NCBI RefSeq assembly: GCF_015207875.1
Contig: NZ_JADEVZ010000002.1
Coordinates: 1-64,000, forward strand
DNA from: Dolichospermum sp. LEGE 00240
GTDB lineage: Bacteria; Cyanobacteriota; Cyanobacteriia; Cyanobacteriales; Nostocaceae
Direction of reading: 5' to 3'
DNA: 64,000 nt
The position numbers were made by a program, and so were the translations under genes. The notes under the pieces were generated by a model, which saw only the letters and a list, made by a program, of their open reading frames with translations, was not told the origin of the DNA and searched no databases. Of the stretch, positions 27,347 through 36,605 are shown piece by piece. Each line of letters starts with the position of its first letter. The stretch's first letter is position 1.

Positions 27347-28480
27347 ATGAGAATTGCCCTATTTACAGAAACCTTTTTACCTAAAGTTGATGGCATTGTT
27401 ACCCGTCTTCGCCATACTGTTGACCACTTACAACGTCTTGGCAATCAAGTTTTGGTATTTGCCCCTGAAGGTGGTATCACTGAACACAAAGGCGCGAAAG
27501 TTTACGGAGTTAGTGGTTTTCCCTTACCTCTCTATCCAGAGTTGAAAATGGCACTACCTCGCCCTGCCATTGGTCATGCTTTAGAAGAGTTTCAACCAGA
27601 TATTATTCATGTTGTTAATCCCGCAGTTCTCGGACTATCAGGGATTTTTTATAGTAAAGTTCTCAAAATTCCTTTGGTGGCTTCTTACCATACCCACTTG
27701 CCCCAATATCTGCAACATTACGGTTTGGGGATGTTAGAAGGGTTACTGTGGGAGTTGTTAAAATTGGGTCATAATCAGGCTGAGTTAAATTTGTGTACCT
27801 CTACGGCAATGGTAAAGGAACTTTCCGCCCATGGGATTGAAAGGTGTGATTTATGGCAACGGGGAGTAGATACAGAATTATTTCATCCTGATTTAGTCAG
27901 TGCAGAAATGCGATCGCATCTTTCCCAAAATCATCCAGATAGCCCTTTGTTACTCTACGTTGGTCGTCTTTCTGCTGAAAAGGAAATCGAGGGCATTAAA
28001 CCAATTTTAGCAGCCATTCCCAATGCCAGATTAGCATTAGTCGGCGATGGTCCTCACCGTCAAGCTTTGGAAAAACACTTTGCTGGGACAAATACTTATT
28101 TTGTCGGTTATCTTATGGGTAAAGAATTAGGCTCTGCCTTTGCCAGTGCTGATGCTTTTATTTTTCCTTCCCGCACAGAAACACTCGGATTAGTTCTACT
28201 AGAGGCTATGGCTGCCGGATGTCCAGTGGTAGCAGCCCGTTCTGGAGGCATCCCTGATATTGTCACAGATGGTGTCAATGGATATCTTTTTGATCCACAA
28301 GCTGATATTCAAGAGGCAATTAATGCTACTATACGTTTGTTACAACAAGGGCAGGAAATAGCTATTATCCGTAAAAATGCCCGTGCAGAAGCAGAAAAAT
28401 GGGGATGGACATCGGCTACACAACAACTGGAAGACTATTATCAAAAAATAATCGTAAACAGTAGTAGGAGTCAGGAGTGA
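27347..28480 (+). CDS. sqdX: SQDG synthase (glycosyltransferase family 4)
   Basis: 377 aa. Transfers sulfoquinovose from UDP-sulfoquinovose to diacylglycerol. GT-B fold: N-terminal ALFTETFLPKVDGIVTRL with the Gly-loop and YHTHLPQYL, C-terminal YVGRLSAEKEIE and FPSRTETLGLVLLEAMAAG with the E-x7-E donor motif. The start ATG 27347 follows the simple repeats directly; no good ribosome site is visible. The last residues (SSRSQE) read into a CAGGAGT-type repeat, a sign of repeat wear at the 3' end. Confidence 0.96.
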   Translation: MRIALFTETFLPKVDGIVTRLRHTVDHLQRLGNQVLVFAPEGGITEHKGAKVYGVSGFPLPLYPELKMALPRPAIGHALEEFQPDIIHVVNPAVLGLSGIFYSKVLKIPLVASYHTHLPQYLQHYGLGMLEGLLWELLKLGHNQAELNLCTSTAMVKELSAHGIERCDLWQRGVDTELFHPDLVSAEMRSHLSQNHPDSPLLLYVGRLSAEKEIEGIKPILAAIPNARLALVGDGPHRQALEKHFAGTNTYFVGYLMGKELGSAFASADAFIFPSRTETLGLVLLEAMAAGCPVVAARSGGIPDIVTDGVNGYLFDPQADIQEAINATIRLLQQGQEIAIIRKNARAEAEKWGWTSATQQLEDYYQKIIVNSSRSQE

Positions 28481-28541
28481 GTGACATACTCCCTTTCAGG
28501 TGAGTGTGGGCTTCTTAGGCACCTGTCACCGTTCGGAGTTC

Positions 28542-28678
28542 ACCTGAGTTCGACATAAGATAATTTTTGGAAAACTGCCCCAAATATGAGTCTCAAACCC
28601 TGATGATCTCGTTGAAAAAATCATAACTCTGTTCGCGTAGCGTCTCCGAAGGAGAAACTCCTAACACCGAACTCAGGT
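28542..28678. mobile_element. MITE-like element D, copy 2
   Basis: ACCTGAGTTCGACATAAG ... CGAACTCAGGT, 137 bp, with six-base duplication GAGTTC at 28536-28541 and 28679-28684. Confidence 0.87.
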
Positions 28679-28829
28679 GAGTTCGGAGTATGGCCAACGC
28701 GACGCTGCGCTATCAGGAGTTCAGGAGAAAGAAAGAAGAAAGAAGAAAATTCCTTCCCTGTCACCTGTCCCCGTGGCGTAGCACCTGTTACCTCCCCTCA
28801 CAGACAACTTATTCAGCAAACCCTATATA

Positions 28830-28973
28830 TTCAGAGATTTTACCCAGGCGATCGCTTGCTTCAAATTAGCTCAAGTTATCGAACCAACGGATCAATCTGT
28901 GCGAATTCAGAACGCGCCTATAAATACCAGCAGACACCGCCGCCAAAGTCCTGGAATGGTGTTTGGACAATGA
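28830..28973 (+). pseudogene. C-terminal remnant of a TPR-type gene
   Basis: An open frame without start reads FRDFTQAIACFKLAQVIEPT and on to RQSPGMVFGQ and a stop. AIACFKLAQVIEPTDQSVR is half a TPR unit. It begins right after the right end of an element E (CAGCAAACCCTA, 28815-28826), so the rest of the gene was probably lost with that insertion. Confidence 0.5.
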
Positions 28974-29041
28974 TCACAAAATAGTCAGTTGTCAGTTGTT
29001 TGTTCCTATAAACCAATGACCAGTGACCAATGACCAATTAC

Positions 29042-29302
29042 CTAAGCTTCTTCAGAGCCGTTACTTTGAAAAGGTTGTTCACCGATTTTCAGTTCTTTTT
29101 TTGATTGTTTTAACTGTTTCCAAAGTAACTTAATCTGGTCATAAGCCTCATCTGGTGAGATCTTGCCGCCAGTTTCTAAATTGCAAATATAACTAACCTT
29201 TTGGGCAAATTCCTGCAAATTCGCGTTAAATACTAAGTTTTCTGGTTTGACATGACCATAATAGCGACCACGGGGATAGAGAAAATCTTCTTTGCTCATC
29301 AT
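29042..29302 (-). CDS. Small conserved cyanobacterial protein
   Basis: 86 aa from ATG 29302 (MMSKEDFLYPRGRYYGHVKP); an ATG 21 bases upstream has no ribosome site, whereas GGAG lies 7 bases before this one. Conserved blocks: DFLYPRGRYYG and QEFAQKVSYICNLETGGKIS, then KLLWKQLKQSKKEL. Soluble, basic helix at the C-terminus. I recall this as a cyanobacterial DUF (DUF7219-like) but the family name is not certain; function unknown. Isolated gene; the 376-bp gap downstream (29324-29699) shows no feature except degenerate repeats. Confidence 0.78.
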   Translation of the reverse strand: MMSKEDFLYPRGRYYGHVKPENLVFNANLQEFAQKVSYICNLETGGKISPDEAYDQIKLLWKQLKQSKKELKIGEQPFQSNGSEEA

Positions 29303-29699
29303 TTTTTTTCTCCATTTACTCAACTGCTCTATAAAACTTATATAATACTGACAGCGCAGCGTGCCTTAAGCCATACATTGCTGTTTGTTTCCCCTGTTGG
29401 TGATCAAGATAGATGAATAGTTCTGTTTTCATAGCTCCTCTACCTGTTCAGGATAGGATAGATCAAACTATGACATACTACTGATAGTTTAGAGTGGCGT
29501 AAGTCATGGGTGTAGCTTTAGGGCAGTTATTCACGTTTACTTATTCTCTAATTTATTAACAACAGATTCTATTAAATTCAATATGTCCTTAATATATCTC
29601 TTAAGATAGATTAATACATTCCTTTTTGCAATACTTGGAAAAACTTTCCTTGCAAACCATGATTATACATTTAAATTGGGATAATTGAATATACAAGTT

Positions 29700-30292
29700 T
29701 TACTTAAAATAAGTAGGGCTTGCTGAATAAACTCCTCTAACAGTAACGGCTCGTTGTAATTGAGCTAACGCACGGTTATAGTCTAAGATAGCTTGTACTC
29801 GCTTTCCTTCTGCTTTGATTAAATCATTTTGTGCATTAATAACATCGGTTTGAGTCCCAACACCTGCTTGAAAACGTAAACGTCCTAGACGAAGAGCTTC
29901 CTTGGCTTGTTCTAGAGCAACATTGGTAGTTTGAACATTCTCCAAGTTAGACTGCAACTGCAAATAAGCTTGTTCAACCTCAAACCGAATATTATGCAGT
30001 TGTTTAGCAAATTGAGAACCTCTATTAAGGCAGCACGGCTGCGTTCTACCTCCTATGATGCTAATTTTAACTCAGAGTTATTTTGTCGTGCTAGTTCCAA
30101 GGCTTGCTGTATAGTAATTGGCTGAGTTTTTTGAATCGTTACTTCTATCGGGAAGGAATGTAACTGTAAGGGATTGGGACTAGGATTGAGGTCATCAGAT
30201 ACTTGTGCAACGCTAGATCCAATACTCCTCAACAGGATGATAAAATTAATACTCACAACTATCATGTAGCGATGAGGTAATGTGTTGAACAT
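29700..30292 (-). pseudogene. tolC-type outer-membrane efflux gene, deleted and truncated
   Basis: The N-terminal part (30053-30292) has a signal peptide (MIVVSINFIILLRSIGSSVA) and QPITIQQALELARQNNSELK, the start of the first TolC repeat, then a stop. The C-terminal part (29700-30010) reads FEVEQAYLQLQSNLENVQ, then LRFQAGVGTQTDVINAQNDL and YNRALAQLQRAV. About 300 central residues of a normal ~480-aa protein are missing and the frame is broken at the join. The 3' end runs into an element E end (TAGGGCTTGCTGAA at 29714), which replaces the native C-terminus. Confidence 0.85.
29714..29728. repeat. Element E end within the tolC remnant
   Basis: TAGGGCTTGCTGAAT. No matching right end nearby, so a truncated or one-ended copy. 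Confidence 0.65.
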
Positions 30293-30410
30293 TTATACTA
30301 ATTGCCATAAAAAATACATGAGTAAATTATATTATGAAATGGCATAATGGCTAATTTGTGGCTGATTGCCTTTTTTTAGGCTATTTTGGGCTGATATCGT
30401 GAACCACAAA

Positions 30411-30439
30411 ATTCCCGACCTCTCAAAGAAATCGGGAAT
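30411..30439. repeat. Palindrome P, degenerate
   Basis: ATTCCCGACCTCTC and AAGAAATCGGGAAT; several arm changes from the P consensus. It is 27 bp after the chlM stop. Confidence 0.65.
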
Positions 30440-30466
30440 ATAAAAGTATCAATTATAACTTACAAC

Positions 30467-31207
30467 TTAAACAGATGTACGAGTTGCTTCTAGTAACCTG
30501 GAAAAGTAAAACTTTGTTCGCGTCATAGCTTGTCTTTGGACTGAAAAGCCATTTTTTTCCAGAATTTTGATCACATCAGCTTTAGGATGTAAATAAGCGC
30601 GAGTGGTTTTACTTGGACCAGGGAAGAAAGTACCGATTTTTTTGAGGATAGTCAGGAAGCAAGTTTTAGGCGCAAAACTGAGAATAACTCGTGACTGCGC
30701 TAAAGAACATAGATGAGAAATCATCTCGTCAACTTTTTCTTGAGGGTAATGAATCAGAACATCCAAACAGATAACAGTGTGATAATTACCACCCAAAGAT
30801 TCCAAATCCTGTACCGTAAAAGAGGGGTTTACAGTATTTGACAAAGCCATTACAGCCCTATCCTGAGCTTCTGATACCATTTTGGCGGAAATGTCGCTGG
30901 CATAGACCTTAGCACCACTCATAGCTAGAGGAATACTCAGACTACCAACACCACACCCAGCATCACAAATTGATAATGATGGTAAATTGTTGTCAGCTTC
31001 TAACCAGCCGATGACATTATCTACAGTTTGTTGATGTCCAGTGCGAATATCTAGCTGAACCTTGTTGACTTCACCATCACCATAGATGCGCCGCCACCGA
31101 TCAAAACCCGTGGAGTTGAAGTATTCGCGGACTATTGTTTTATCCTCGGCTGCTTTCATAAACTCAATTGTTAATTGTTCACAATTCTTAAAATTATCAT
31201 TTGTCAT
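30467..31207 (-). CDS. chlM: Magnesium protoporphyrin IX methyltransferase
   Basis: 246 aa. Methylates the propionate of Mg-protoporphyrin IX with SAM in chlorophyll synthesis. KTIVREYFNSTGFDRWRRIY is the family N-terminus, DAGCGVGSLSIPLA the SAM-binding Gly loop, CLDVLIHYP and SFAPKTCFLTILKKIGTFF the later blocks. The ATG at 31207 gives 16 extra residues compared with many cyanobacterial homologues; an internal ATG at 31159 (MKAAEDKTIVREYF) is the likely alternative start. Single gene between a decayed tolC and a DUF937 gene. Confidence 0.96.
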   Translation of the reverse strand: MTNDNFKNCEQLTIEFMKAAEDKTIVREYFNSTGFDRWRRIYGDGEVNKVQLDIRTGHQQTVDNVIGWLEADNNLPSLSICDAGCGVGSLSIPLAMSGAKVYASDISAKMVSEAQDRAVMALSNTVNPSFTVQDLESLGGNYHTVICLDVLIHYPQEKVDEMISHLCSLAQSRVILSFAPKTCFLTILKKIGTFFPGPSKTTRAYLHPKADVIKILEKNGFSVQRQAMTRTKFYFSRLLEATRTSV

Positions 31208-31367
31208 CCCAATTATATGTAAGGCTGCACAGAATCGTGAAATCCAATGAATTCATCCGTCATTATCTGTGTTTATCTGCGGTCAATTATTTTTGAAGTC
31301 TTAATTCTATGCAGCTTCATCTGAATTTGGTATCAGCAGATTCTCAGCGACAAAAATTCCAGTCAGT

Positions 31368-31865
31368 TTAAATTCTTAAAAACTTACTAGCTAATTTAAT
31401 CGCGTCCGCAATGTCTACATCACCATCACCGTCAGCATCTAGAAATTTATTGAGTAATGGACTACCACCAGATTGCAAGAAACTGAAAACTAAAGGAATT
31501 AACGTGGGTAATAACTGTTGAATTTTGTTCACATCTAGGTTAGTACCTTGGGTGGCCTCTTCCGCCAATTGTGCTTGGCTATCTGGAGAAAATAAGCTGC
31601 TTACAGCTTCAAAATTGGCTGAAGTGCCGGCAAATTGATTGACTAGTTCTTGTACGGCTTCACTACCCTCAGTAGCTTGTTTTGCCTGTAAAGATGATTG
31701 TATTTGTTTACCAACAACTGATAAAACTGATTCCATGGTGGAAGAGTCTGCACCAACACCATTACCTAATTGTTTAACTGTGGTGGCAATATTTACTAAA
31801 TTATCCAAACCACCGGGTTGAGTGGAATTGCTAACTGCACCAAGAATTTGATCAAATAGCCCCAT
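31368..31865 (-). CDS. DUF937 protein with C-terminal EF-hand-like loop
   Basis: 165 aa from ATG 31865 (MGLFDQILGAVSNS), which has AGGAAA 8 bases upstream; the ATG at 31904 is unsupported. Helical DUF937-type body (VVGKQIQSSLQAKQATEGSE). The C-terminus carries FLDADGDGDVDIADAIKLA, a D-x-D-x-D-x-D calcium-binding loop of the dockerin/EF-hand type. The combination suggests calcium-dependent assembly (inference). Single gene. Confidence 0.8.
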   Translation of the reverse strand: MGLFDQILGAVSNSTQPGGLDNLVNIATTVKQLGNGVGADSSTMESVLSVVGKQIQSSLQAKQATEGSEAVQELVNQFAGTSANFEAVSSLFSPDSQAQLAEEATQGTNLDVNKIQQLLPTLIPLVFSFLQSGGSPLLNKFLDADGDGDVDIADAIKLASKFLRI

Positions 31866-32271
31866 TAATTTTTTCCTGTTGTTTTTAATATCTCTAATTA
31901 TCAATGATACAGCAAAATCAAGTCATCAACAGTTAGAAATCAGGGATAAAGTCAAAATTATTATATTGATCAATGAGCAATTGGTATCACTATTTGTCAA
32001 AGTTTTGTTTGTAAGTTACCGAGTAAGAGACCTTCTTTATGAAGTAATATTGCTTTTTCTGAGGCTGTTTGACAATAGCTACTGCCTACTAATAACCCTC
32101 CAGATGTACCTAAAAGTCATATTCCCAGGAAGAGACTATACCCCGGAACAACTTTTTTTCTGATACTCACGCGGGGGAATAATTTTTGAAAAGAGTTAAA
32201 ATGTTTAAACTCATAGATAAAGTTTATATTATGACTGTCAATCAGGCAAGACTACACATACACTGAAATAT

Positions 32272-32380
32272 TAAGTAGGTGAACACAATAAAACCAAACT
32301 GTGTAAAGAAACGCAAAATCCCGGAAAACTTCTTTACTCTTGCCTTGGTATAACGACAATTTTTAACGCCAACCTACTTA
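32272..32380. mobile_element. MITE-like element J (109 bp)
   Basis: TAAGTAGGT at the left and ACCTACTTA at the right; the right end has AACGACAATTTTTAACGCC. The same end (GTAGGTTGGCGTTAAAAA, then TTGTCGTTAT) recurs singly at 36482-36513, 38438-38462 and 41347-41380. The rest of the 733-bp gap 31905-32638 holds nothing recognisable. Confidence 0.6.
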
Positions 32381-32638
32381 GTTGATCAAAAATTGTTGCT
32401 TTTTAGAAAAAGGCAGGAGGCAGAAGGTTGTGAGTATCAATTGAAACTTTAGCTCTGAGTTTTAATCCCAGTTTAAAGAAAGAATTATACCAAGATGCCC
32501 AGGGCGTTAGCGTAGCGGCACGAAGTGCAGTATAAAGCGTCCTTGCTTCAATCCTACCATGGGTAAGGGTGGGTTTCTCCTGCCTCCTGAATTTGCTCTC
32601 TGAGAAAAACATTATACAGGTAATAACTTCTATCCTTC

Positions 32639-34180
32639 ATGCCGTTGTCTCGTATTGTTACACTAATTGTTGGCCTGATCGTCATTTTGGCGTTAACCTT
32701 ATGGCTAATTGATTCTCTTTCCCGATTGTACTGGCAGTTGTCCTATTCGCCGTTGTTAGGTAATTTACTATTATTACTGCTAGTTTTACTGATTAGTGGT
32801 TTGATTGCTGCTTTTGTTTATTATGTATTGGTACTGCGGCAGGGGGAAGAAAAATCCCGTCGTCAACGTCAAAGGGTGACTTTTGCCCAAATTCCGGCGG
32901 CTAAATCGGATGCGGCTTCTTCTACCTTGCAAGCAGTCCGTCAACAAGTAGCCCAAATTCAAGATGAGGTGACACGCCAAGCTTTACTGAGTCGGACTAA
33001 GGAAATTGAGGCGAATTTAGCGAGAGGGGAAATTCAGGTTGTTGTTTTTGGTACTGGTAGTGCTGGTAAAACTTCCCTGGTGAATGGGATTATGGGGCGG
33101 ATAGTTGGTGAAGTGAATGCACCAATGGGCACGACTCAGGTAGGAGAAACCTATTGTTTACGGTTGAAGGGTTTGGAACGGAAGATATTAATTACTGATA
33201 CTCCAGGGATTTTAGAACCGGGGGTGGCGGGTACGGAACGGGAACAATTGGCTAGGGCTTTGGCGACGGAGGCGGATTTGTTGTTATTTGTGGTGGATAA
33301 TGATTTACGCCGTTCTGAATATGAACCATTGCGGGGGTTGGCGGAAATTGGTAAGCGATCGCTTTTAGTTCTAAATAAAACAGATTTGTACACTGAAACT
33401 GACATAGAATCAATCTTGGCGAGATTACGGGAGCGGGTACGGGGTTTTATTGCTACTAATGATGTGGTAGCGATCGCTGCCAATCCCCAAATAGCCCAAT
33501 TAGAAACTGGCGAAACCTTTCAACCTGAAGCGGATATTATCCCTTTGTTACGACGTATGGCTTCCATTTTACGCGCTGAAGGTGAAGATTTAGTGGCAGA
33601 CAATATCCTCTTACAGTCTTTACGCTTAGGAGAAGAAGCCCGTAAACTGATAGATTCCCAGCGTCGTCGCCAAGCTGATAAAATTGTTGAGCGGTATCAA
33701 TGGATTGGCGCAGGTGTGGTTTCTGTTACCCCATTGCCAATGGTAGACTTACTCGCCACCGCGGCGGTTAATGCTCAAATGGTCGTAGAAATTGGTAGGA
33801 TTTATGGTTGTGATTTAAACATGGAACGGGGTAAGGAATTAGCCCTATCTTTAGGAAAAACTATTGCTGGTTTAGGGATTGTCAAAGGGGCTATTGAATT
33901 ATTATCAACGGCTTTGCAACTGAATGTGGCTACTTTTATTGTGGGAAGAGCAATTCAAGGGGTGACAGCCGCATATTTAACCCGCATTGCTGGGAAAAGT
34001 TTTATTGAATATTTTCGTCATGATCAAGATTGGGGTGATGGGGGGATGACAGAAGTTGTCCAGCAACAATTTCAGATTAATCGCCGGGATGAATTTATCA
34101 AAGTTTTTGTGCAAGAAGCGATCGCTAAAGTCGTCAAACCATTAACTGATACCTTTGTAGACAAAGAAGATTATAAGTAA
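32639..34180 (+). CDS. Membrane-anchored GTPase with DUF697 domain
   Basis: 513 aa. Two N-terminal membrane helices (residues about 6-26 and 41-66) are followed by a basic segment and an Era-like GTPase domain: G1 GTGSAGKTS (138-146), G3 DTPG (187-190), G4 NKTD (246-249). The C-terminal half is a DUF697 domain (VSVTPLPMVDLLATAAVNAQ, then GIVKGAIELLSTALQL) with membrane-seeking helices. Cyanobacteria and chloroplasts share such proteins; the role is unknown, perhaps membrane remodelling. Upstream of a Ser/Thr kinase gene after 111 bp, same strand. Confidence 0.88.
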   Translation: MPLSRIVTLIVGLIVILALTLWLIDSLSRLYWQLSYSPLLGNLLLLLLVLLISGLIAAFVYYVLVLRQGEEKSRRQRQRVTFAQIPAAKSDAASSTLQAVRQQVAQIQDEVTRQALLSRTKEIEANLARGEIQVVVFGTGSAGKTSLVNGIMGRIVGEVNAPMGTTQVGETYCLRLKGLERKILITDTPGILEPGVAGTEREQLARALATEADLLLFVVDNDLRRSEYEPLRGLAEIGKRSLLVLNKTDLYTETDIESILARLRERVRGFIATNDVVAIAANPQIAQLETGETFQPEADIIPLLRRMASILRAEGEDLVADNILLQSLRLGEEARKLIDSQRRRQADKIVERYQWIGAGVVSVTPLPMVDLLATAAVNAQMVVEIGRIYGCDLNMERGKELALSLGKTIAGLGIVKGAIELLSTALQLNVATFIVGRAIQGVTAAYLTRIAGKSFIEYFRHDQDWGDGGMTEVVQQQFQINRRDEFIKVFVQEAIAKVVKPLTDTFVDKEDYK

Positions 34181-34291
34181 AAACACTGAAATAATTATTG
34201 AATATTTCACATACTGAATTATTGTCTATAATTCCGGAAAATAGCAGCCGATGTCAGAAAAGATATATAAGGATTTCTGAGTAATTAGATC

Positions 34292-36055
34292 ATGAACAAC
34301 CAAATGATCGGCAAGCTATTACAAGAGCGTTACCAAATTGTGCAACCACTTAGTGCCGGAGTGTTTGGACAAACATTTATTGCGGTAGATATGCACCATC
34401 CAGAAAAACCCAGATATGTTGTTAAACAACTCAAAGTTAACAACTATCAATCTACCTCCTATTTTGACCACCTCAGACTACGGTTTTTAACAGAAACTGA
34501 AACCCTCAAACACTTAGGTCGCCATCCCCAAATTCCCGAATTAATTACCTGCTTTGAAGAAAATGAACGTTTTTATTTAGTACAACAATTTATTCCTGGA
34601 GAGTCCTTAGCCGCAGAACTACCAACTAGCCCCCAAAGCTCAGGTAAATGGAGTGAAATTGACCTTATCAAATTTCTAGAAGATGCCCTATATATTCTCG
34701 AATTTGTTCACTCTCAAGGCTTTATTCATTGCGATATTAAACCAGAAAACCTAATTAGACGAGGGATAGATGCCAGATTAGTATTAATTGATTTTGGCTC
34801 AATTCAACCAATAGATTTTAGTATTGAAACCGAATTATCCATAGATCAAATTCCTGTAACATCCTTGGGTTACATTCCTCCAGAACAATTCATTGGTCAA
34901 ACCCAACCCAATAGCGACCTTTACTCCTTGGGCATAATTGCTATTCAAGCTATTACAGGACTTGCACCTCTGCAATTAGAAATTGATCCCAAAACCAATG
35001 AAATTATTTGGTGTGATCATGATAGCCAAATTAATGATTATTTAATTGCTTTCCTCAATCAGATGATCCGTTATCAACATCAGGAACGGTTTCAATCCGC
35101 TCATGAAGCACTATGGGTACTCAAGCATATAAAATGGGAAAATAACCCAGCAGAGATACAAATAGCAGAATCTCAATTATCTTATCAAACTATTGAAAAA
35201 ACACCTCAGAAATCTCAACCATTACTAGTAGGATTACGATTAGGTTTATTAATTAATTCCGTTTTGCTTGGGTTAGGAGTATATTCTTTATTTAATAATT
35301 CTCAAGCTTACTCAGCCACAGAAACTTTATATAAAGCCATAGCCAAATATCAATCTGGAGACCTACAAAAAGCAATTAATTTAGCTCGGTCAATCCCTCT
35401 TGATAGTAATCTTTATCCAGAAGCACAAGCCTCAATTGAAGAGTGGCAAAAGCAATGGCAAAAAGATGCAGAACATTATATTTTAGCCGAAAAAGCTTTC
35501 AAAGAAAGCCGGTGGACAGACGTATTACCACATGCACCTCAAATTACAGTTAATTCCTATTGGCAAGCAAAAATCCAGCCCCTAATTGAACAAGCAAAAG
35601 TAAATATCGAAGCCCAAACACAAACCCTATTAGCAAAAGCCTATGCAAAAGCTGAAGAAAGAGATTTCTCAACAGCTTTATATTACTTACAGCAAATACC
35701 TGAGGCAAGCTCCGCTGGTGCTATAGTTAAGCAAAAATTAGCTGAATATAATCAAAAACGTCAAGTTAGATCGGGATATTATTTATATCAAGCTCACAAT
35801 CAAGCATCTGTAGGTGACTTTTTTGGGGCAATTAAACTCCTGGAAAGAGTTCCCAAAGATGCTGATGTCTATGCACAAGCAAGAGTCAAACTACAAGAAT
35901 ATTCCCAAAAGTTATGTCTCCGTAATCAACAACGAGAATTAGCGACACTGAAAACACTTGAAATGCAAAACACGCCTACGAATAAACACGCCCTTGAGCG
36001 TAGAGTATTTTTGCAACCAGAAGATTACTTACAGGAAGTAAATATTCGTAATTAG
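34292..36055 (+). CDS. Membrane Ser/Thr protein kinase with helical repeat tail
   Basis: 587 aa. Complete Hanks-type kinase domain, residues about 14-280: Gly loop LSAGVFGQTF, Lys45 in YVVKQLK, catalytic HCDIKPEN (Asp148), DFG at 167-169 and TSLGYIPPEQ in the activation segment. One membrane helix near residue 312-332 (GLRLGLLINSVLLGLGVYSL) places the kinase inside. The tail contains repeated TPR-like helices (YQSGDLQKAINLARSI, then VGDFFGAIKLLERVP), probably a sensor or scaffold outside. Clear terminator at 36168. Confidence 0.92.
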   Translation: MNNQMIGKLLQERYQIVQPLSAGVFGQTFIAVDMHHPEKPRYVVKQLKVNNYQSTSYFDHLRLRFLTETETLKHLGRHPQIPELITCFEENERFYLVQQFIPGESLAAELPTSPQSSGKWSEIDLIKFLEDALYILEFVHSQGFIHCDIKPENLIRRGIDARLVLIDFGSIQPIDFSIETELSIDQIPVTSLGYIPPEQFIGQTQPNSDLYSLGIIAIQAITGLAPLQLEIDPKTNEIIWCDHDSQINDYLIAFLNQMIRYQHQERFQSAHEALWVLKHIKWENNPAEIQIAESQLSYQTIEKTPQKSQPLLVGLRLGLLINSVLLGLGVYSLFNNSQAYSATETLYKAIAKYQSGDLQKAINLARSIPLDSNLYPEAQASIEEWQKQWQKDAEHYILAEKAFKESRWTDVLPHAPQITVNSYWQAKIQPLIEQAKVNIEAQTQTLLAKAYAKAEERDFSTALYYLQQIPEASSAGAIVKQKLAEYNQKRQVRSGYYLYQAHNQASVGDFFGAIKLLERVPKDADVYAQARVKLQEYSQKLCLRNQQRELATLKTLEMQNTPTNKHALERRVFLQPEDYLQEVNIRN

Positions 36056-36167
36056 CGGCAAAAATACGGAGATTTATGGTTTTTGGCATTTTGGCATTTT
36101 TTCCATCTGTTGCATTGCTATTCTGGGTACGCGAATGTCTTTGTGCGATAATTCCGACTTGCAGAAT

Positions 36168-36196
36168 CCCTCGGTCTATAACCGGGGGTCTTTTTT
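36168..36196 (+). terminator. Rho-independent terminator of the kinase gene
   Basis: CCCTCGGT-CTATA-ACCGGGGG hairpin (8 pairs, one G-T) followed by TCTTTTTTG, on the plus strand 113 bp after the kinase stop. Confidence 0.8.
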
Positions 36197-36317
36197 GTTT
36201 ATTCAATTAGATAGAAATGAATTAATTTTAAACGTTCCTGCAGATAGAGATAACTATATCAAAATAAAGTTAAATTCGTAGTCGAACTAGTCCACATTCC
36301 AATGTCTTTATTCATAG

Positions 36318-36351
36318 CCTCCAGCAATTTTTAAGCTGGAGGTAATTTTTT
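36318..36351 (+). terminator. Second terminator-like hairpin
   Basis: CCTCCAGC ... GCTGGAGG with a 9-base loop, then TAATTTTTT. No gene is seen between this and the previous terminator, so it might end a small RNA or an antisense transcript. Confidence 0.6.
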
Positions 36352-36352
36352 A

Positions 36353-36484
36353 TCAATCTTTTCTGGCAAAGGTTTGAATAACTAAACTAGCAACAGCACC
36401 TTCCGCTAAATCAATTAATTTTTCGGTGGTTTCTTGTTCAAGACTTTGAGTTACAAAAATCCTGATTGCCTCTTGCCTGGCCAT
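36353..36484 (-). CDS. Short reading frame of uncertain status (43 aa)
   Basis: MARQEAIRIFVTQSLEQETT, then a helix ending VIQTFARKD. The start codon lies within an element J end, so this may be the tail of a gene cut by that element. It ends beside the hairpin at 36318-36351. No family recognised. Confidence 0.3.
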   Translation of the reverse strand: MARQEAIRIFVTQSLEQETTEKLIDLAEGAVASLVIQTFARKD

Positions 36485-36605
36485 AACGACGATTTTCAAT
36501 GCTAACCTACTTACACTAAGTTTGACAGCTCGTCTTTTGACATGGACATCATGGTAAGAGATGTAAAAGGTATACTTTCCCAATTGCTAATTCCCAGTTC
36601 CCATC

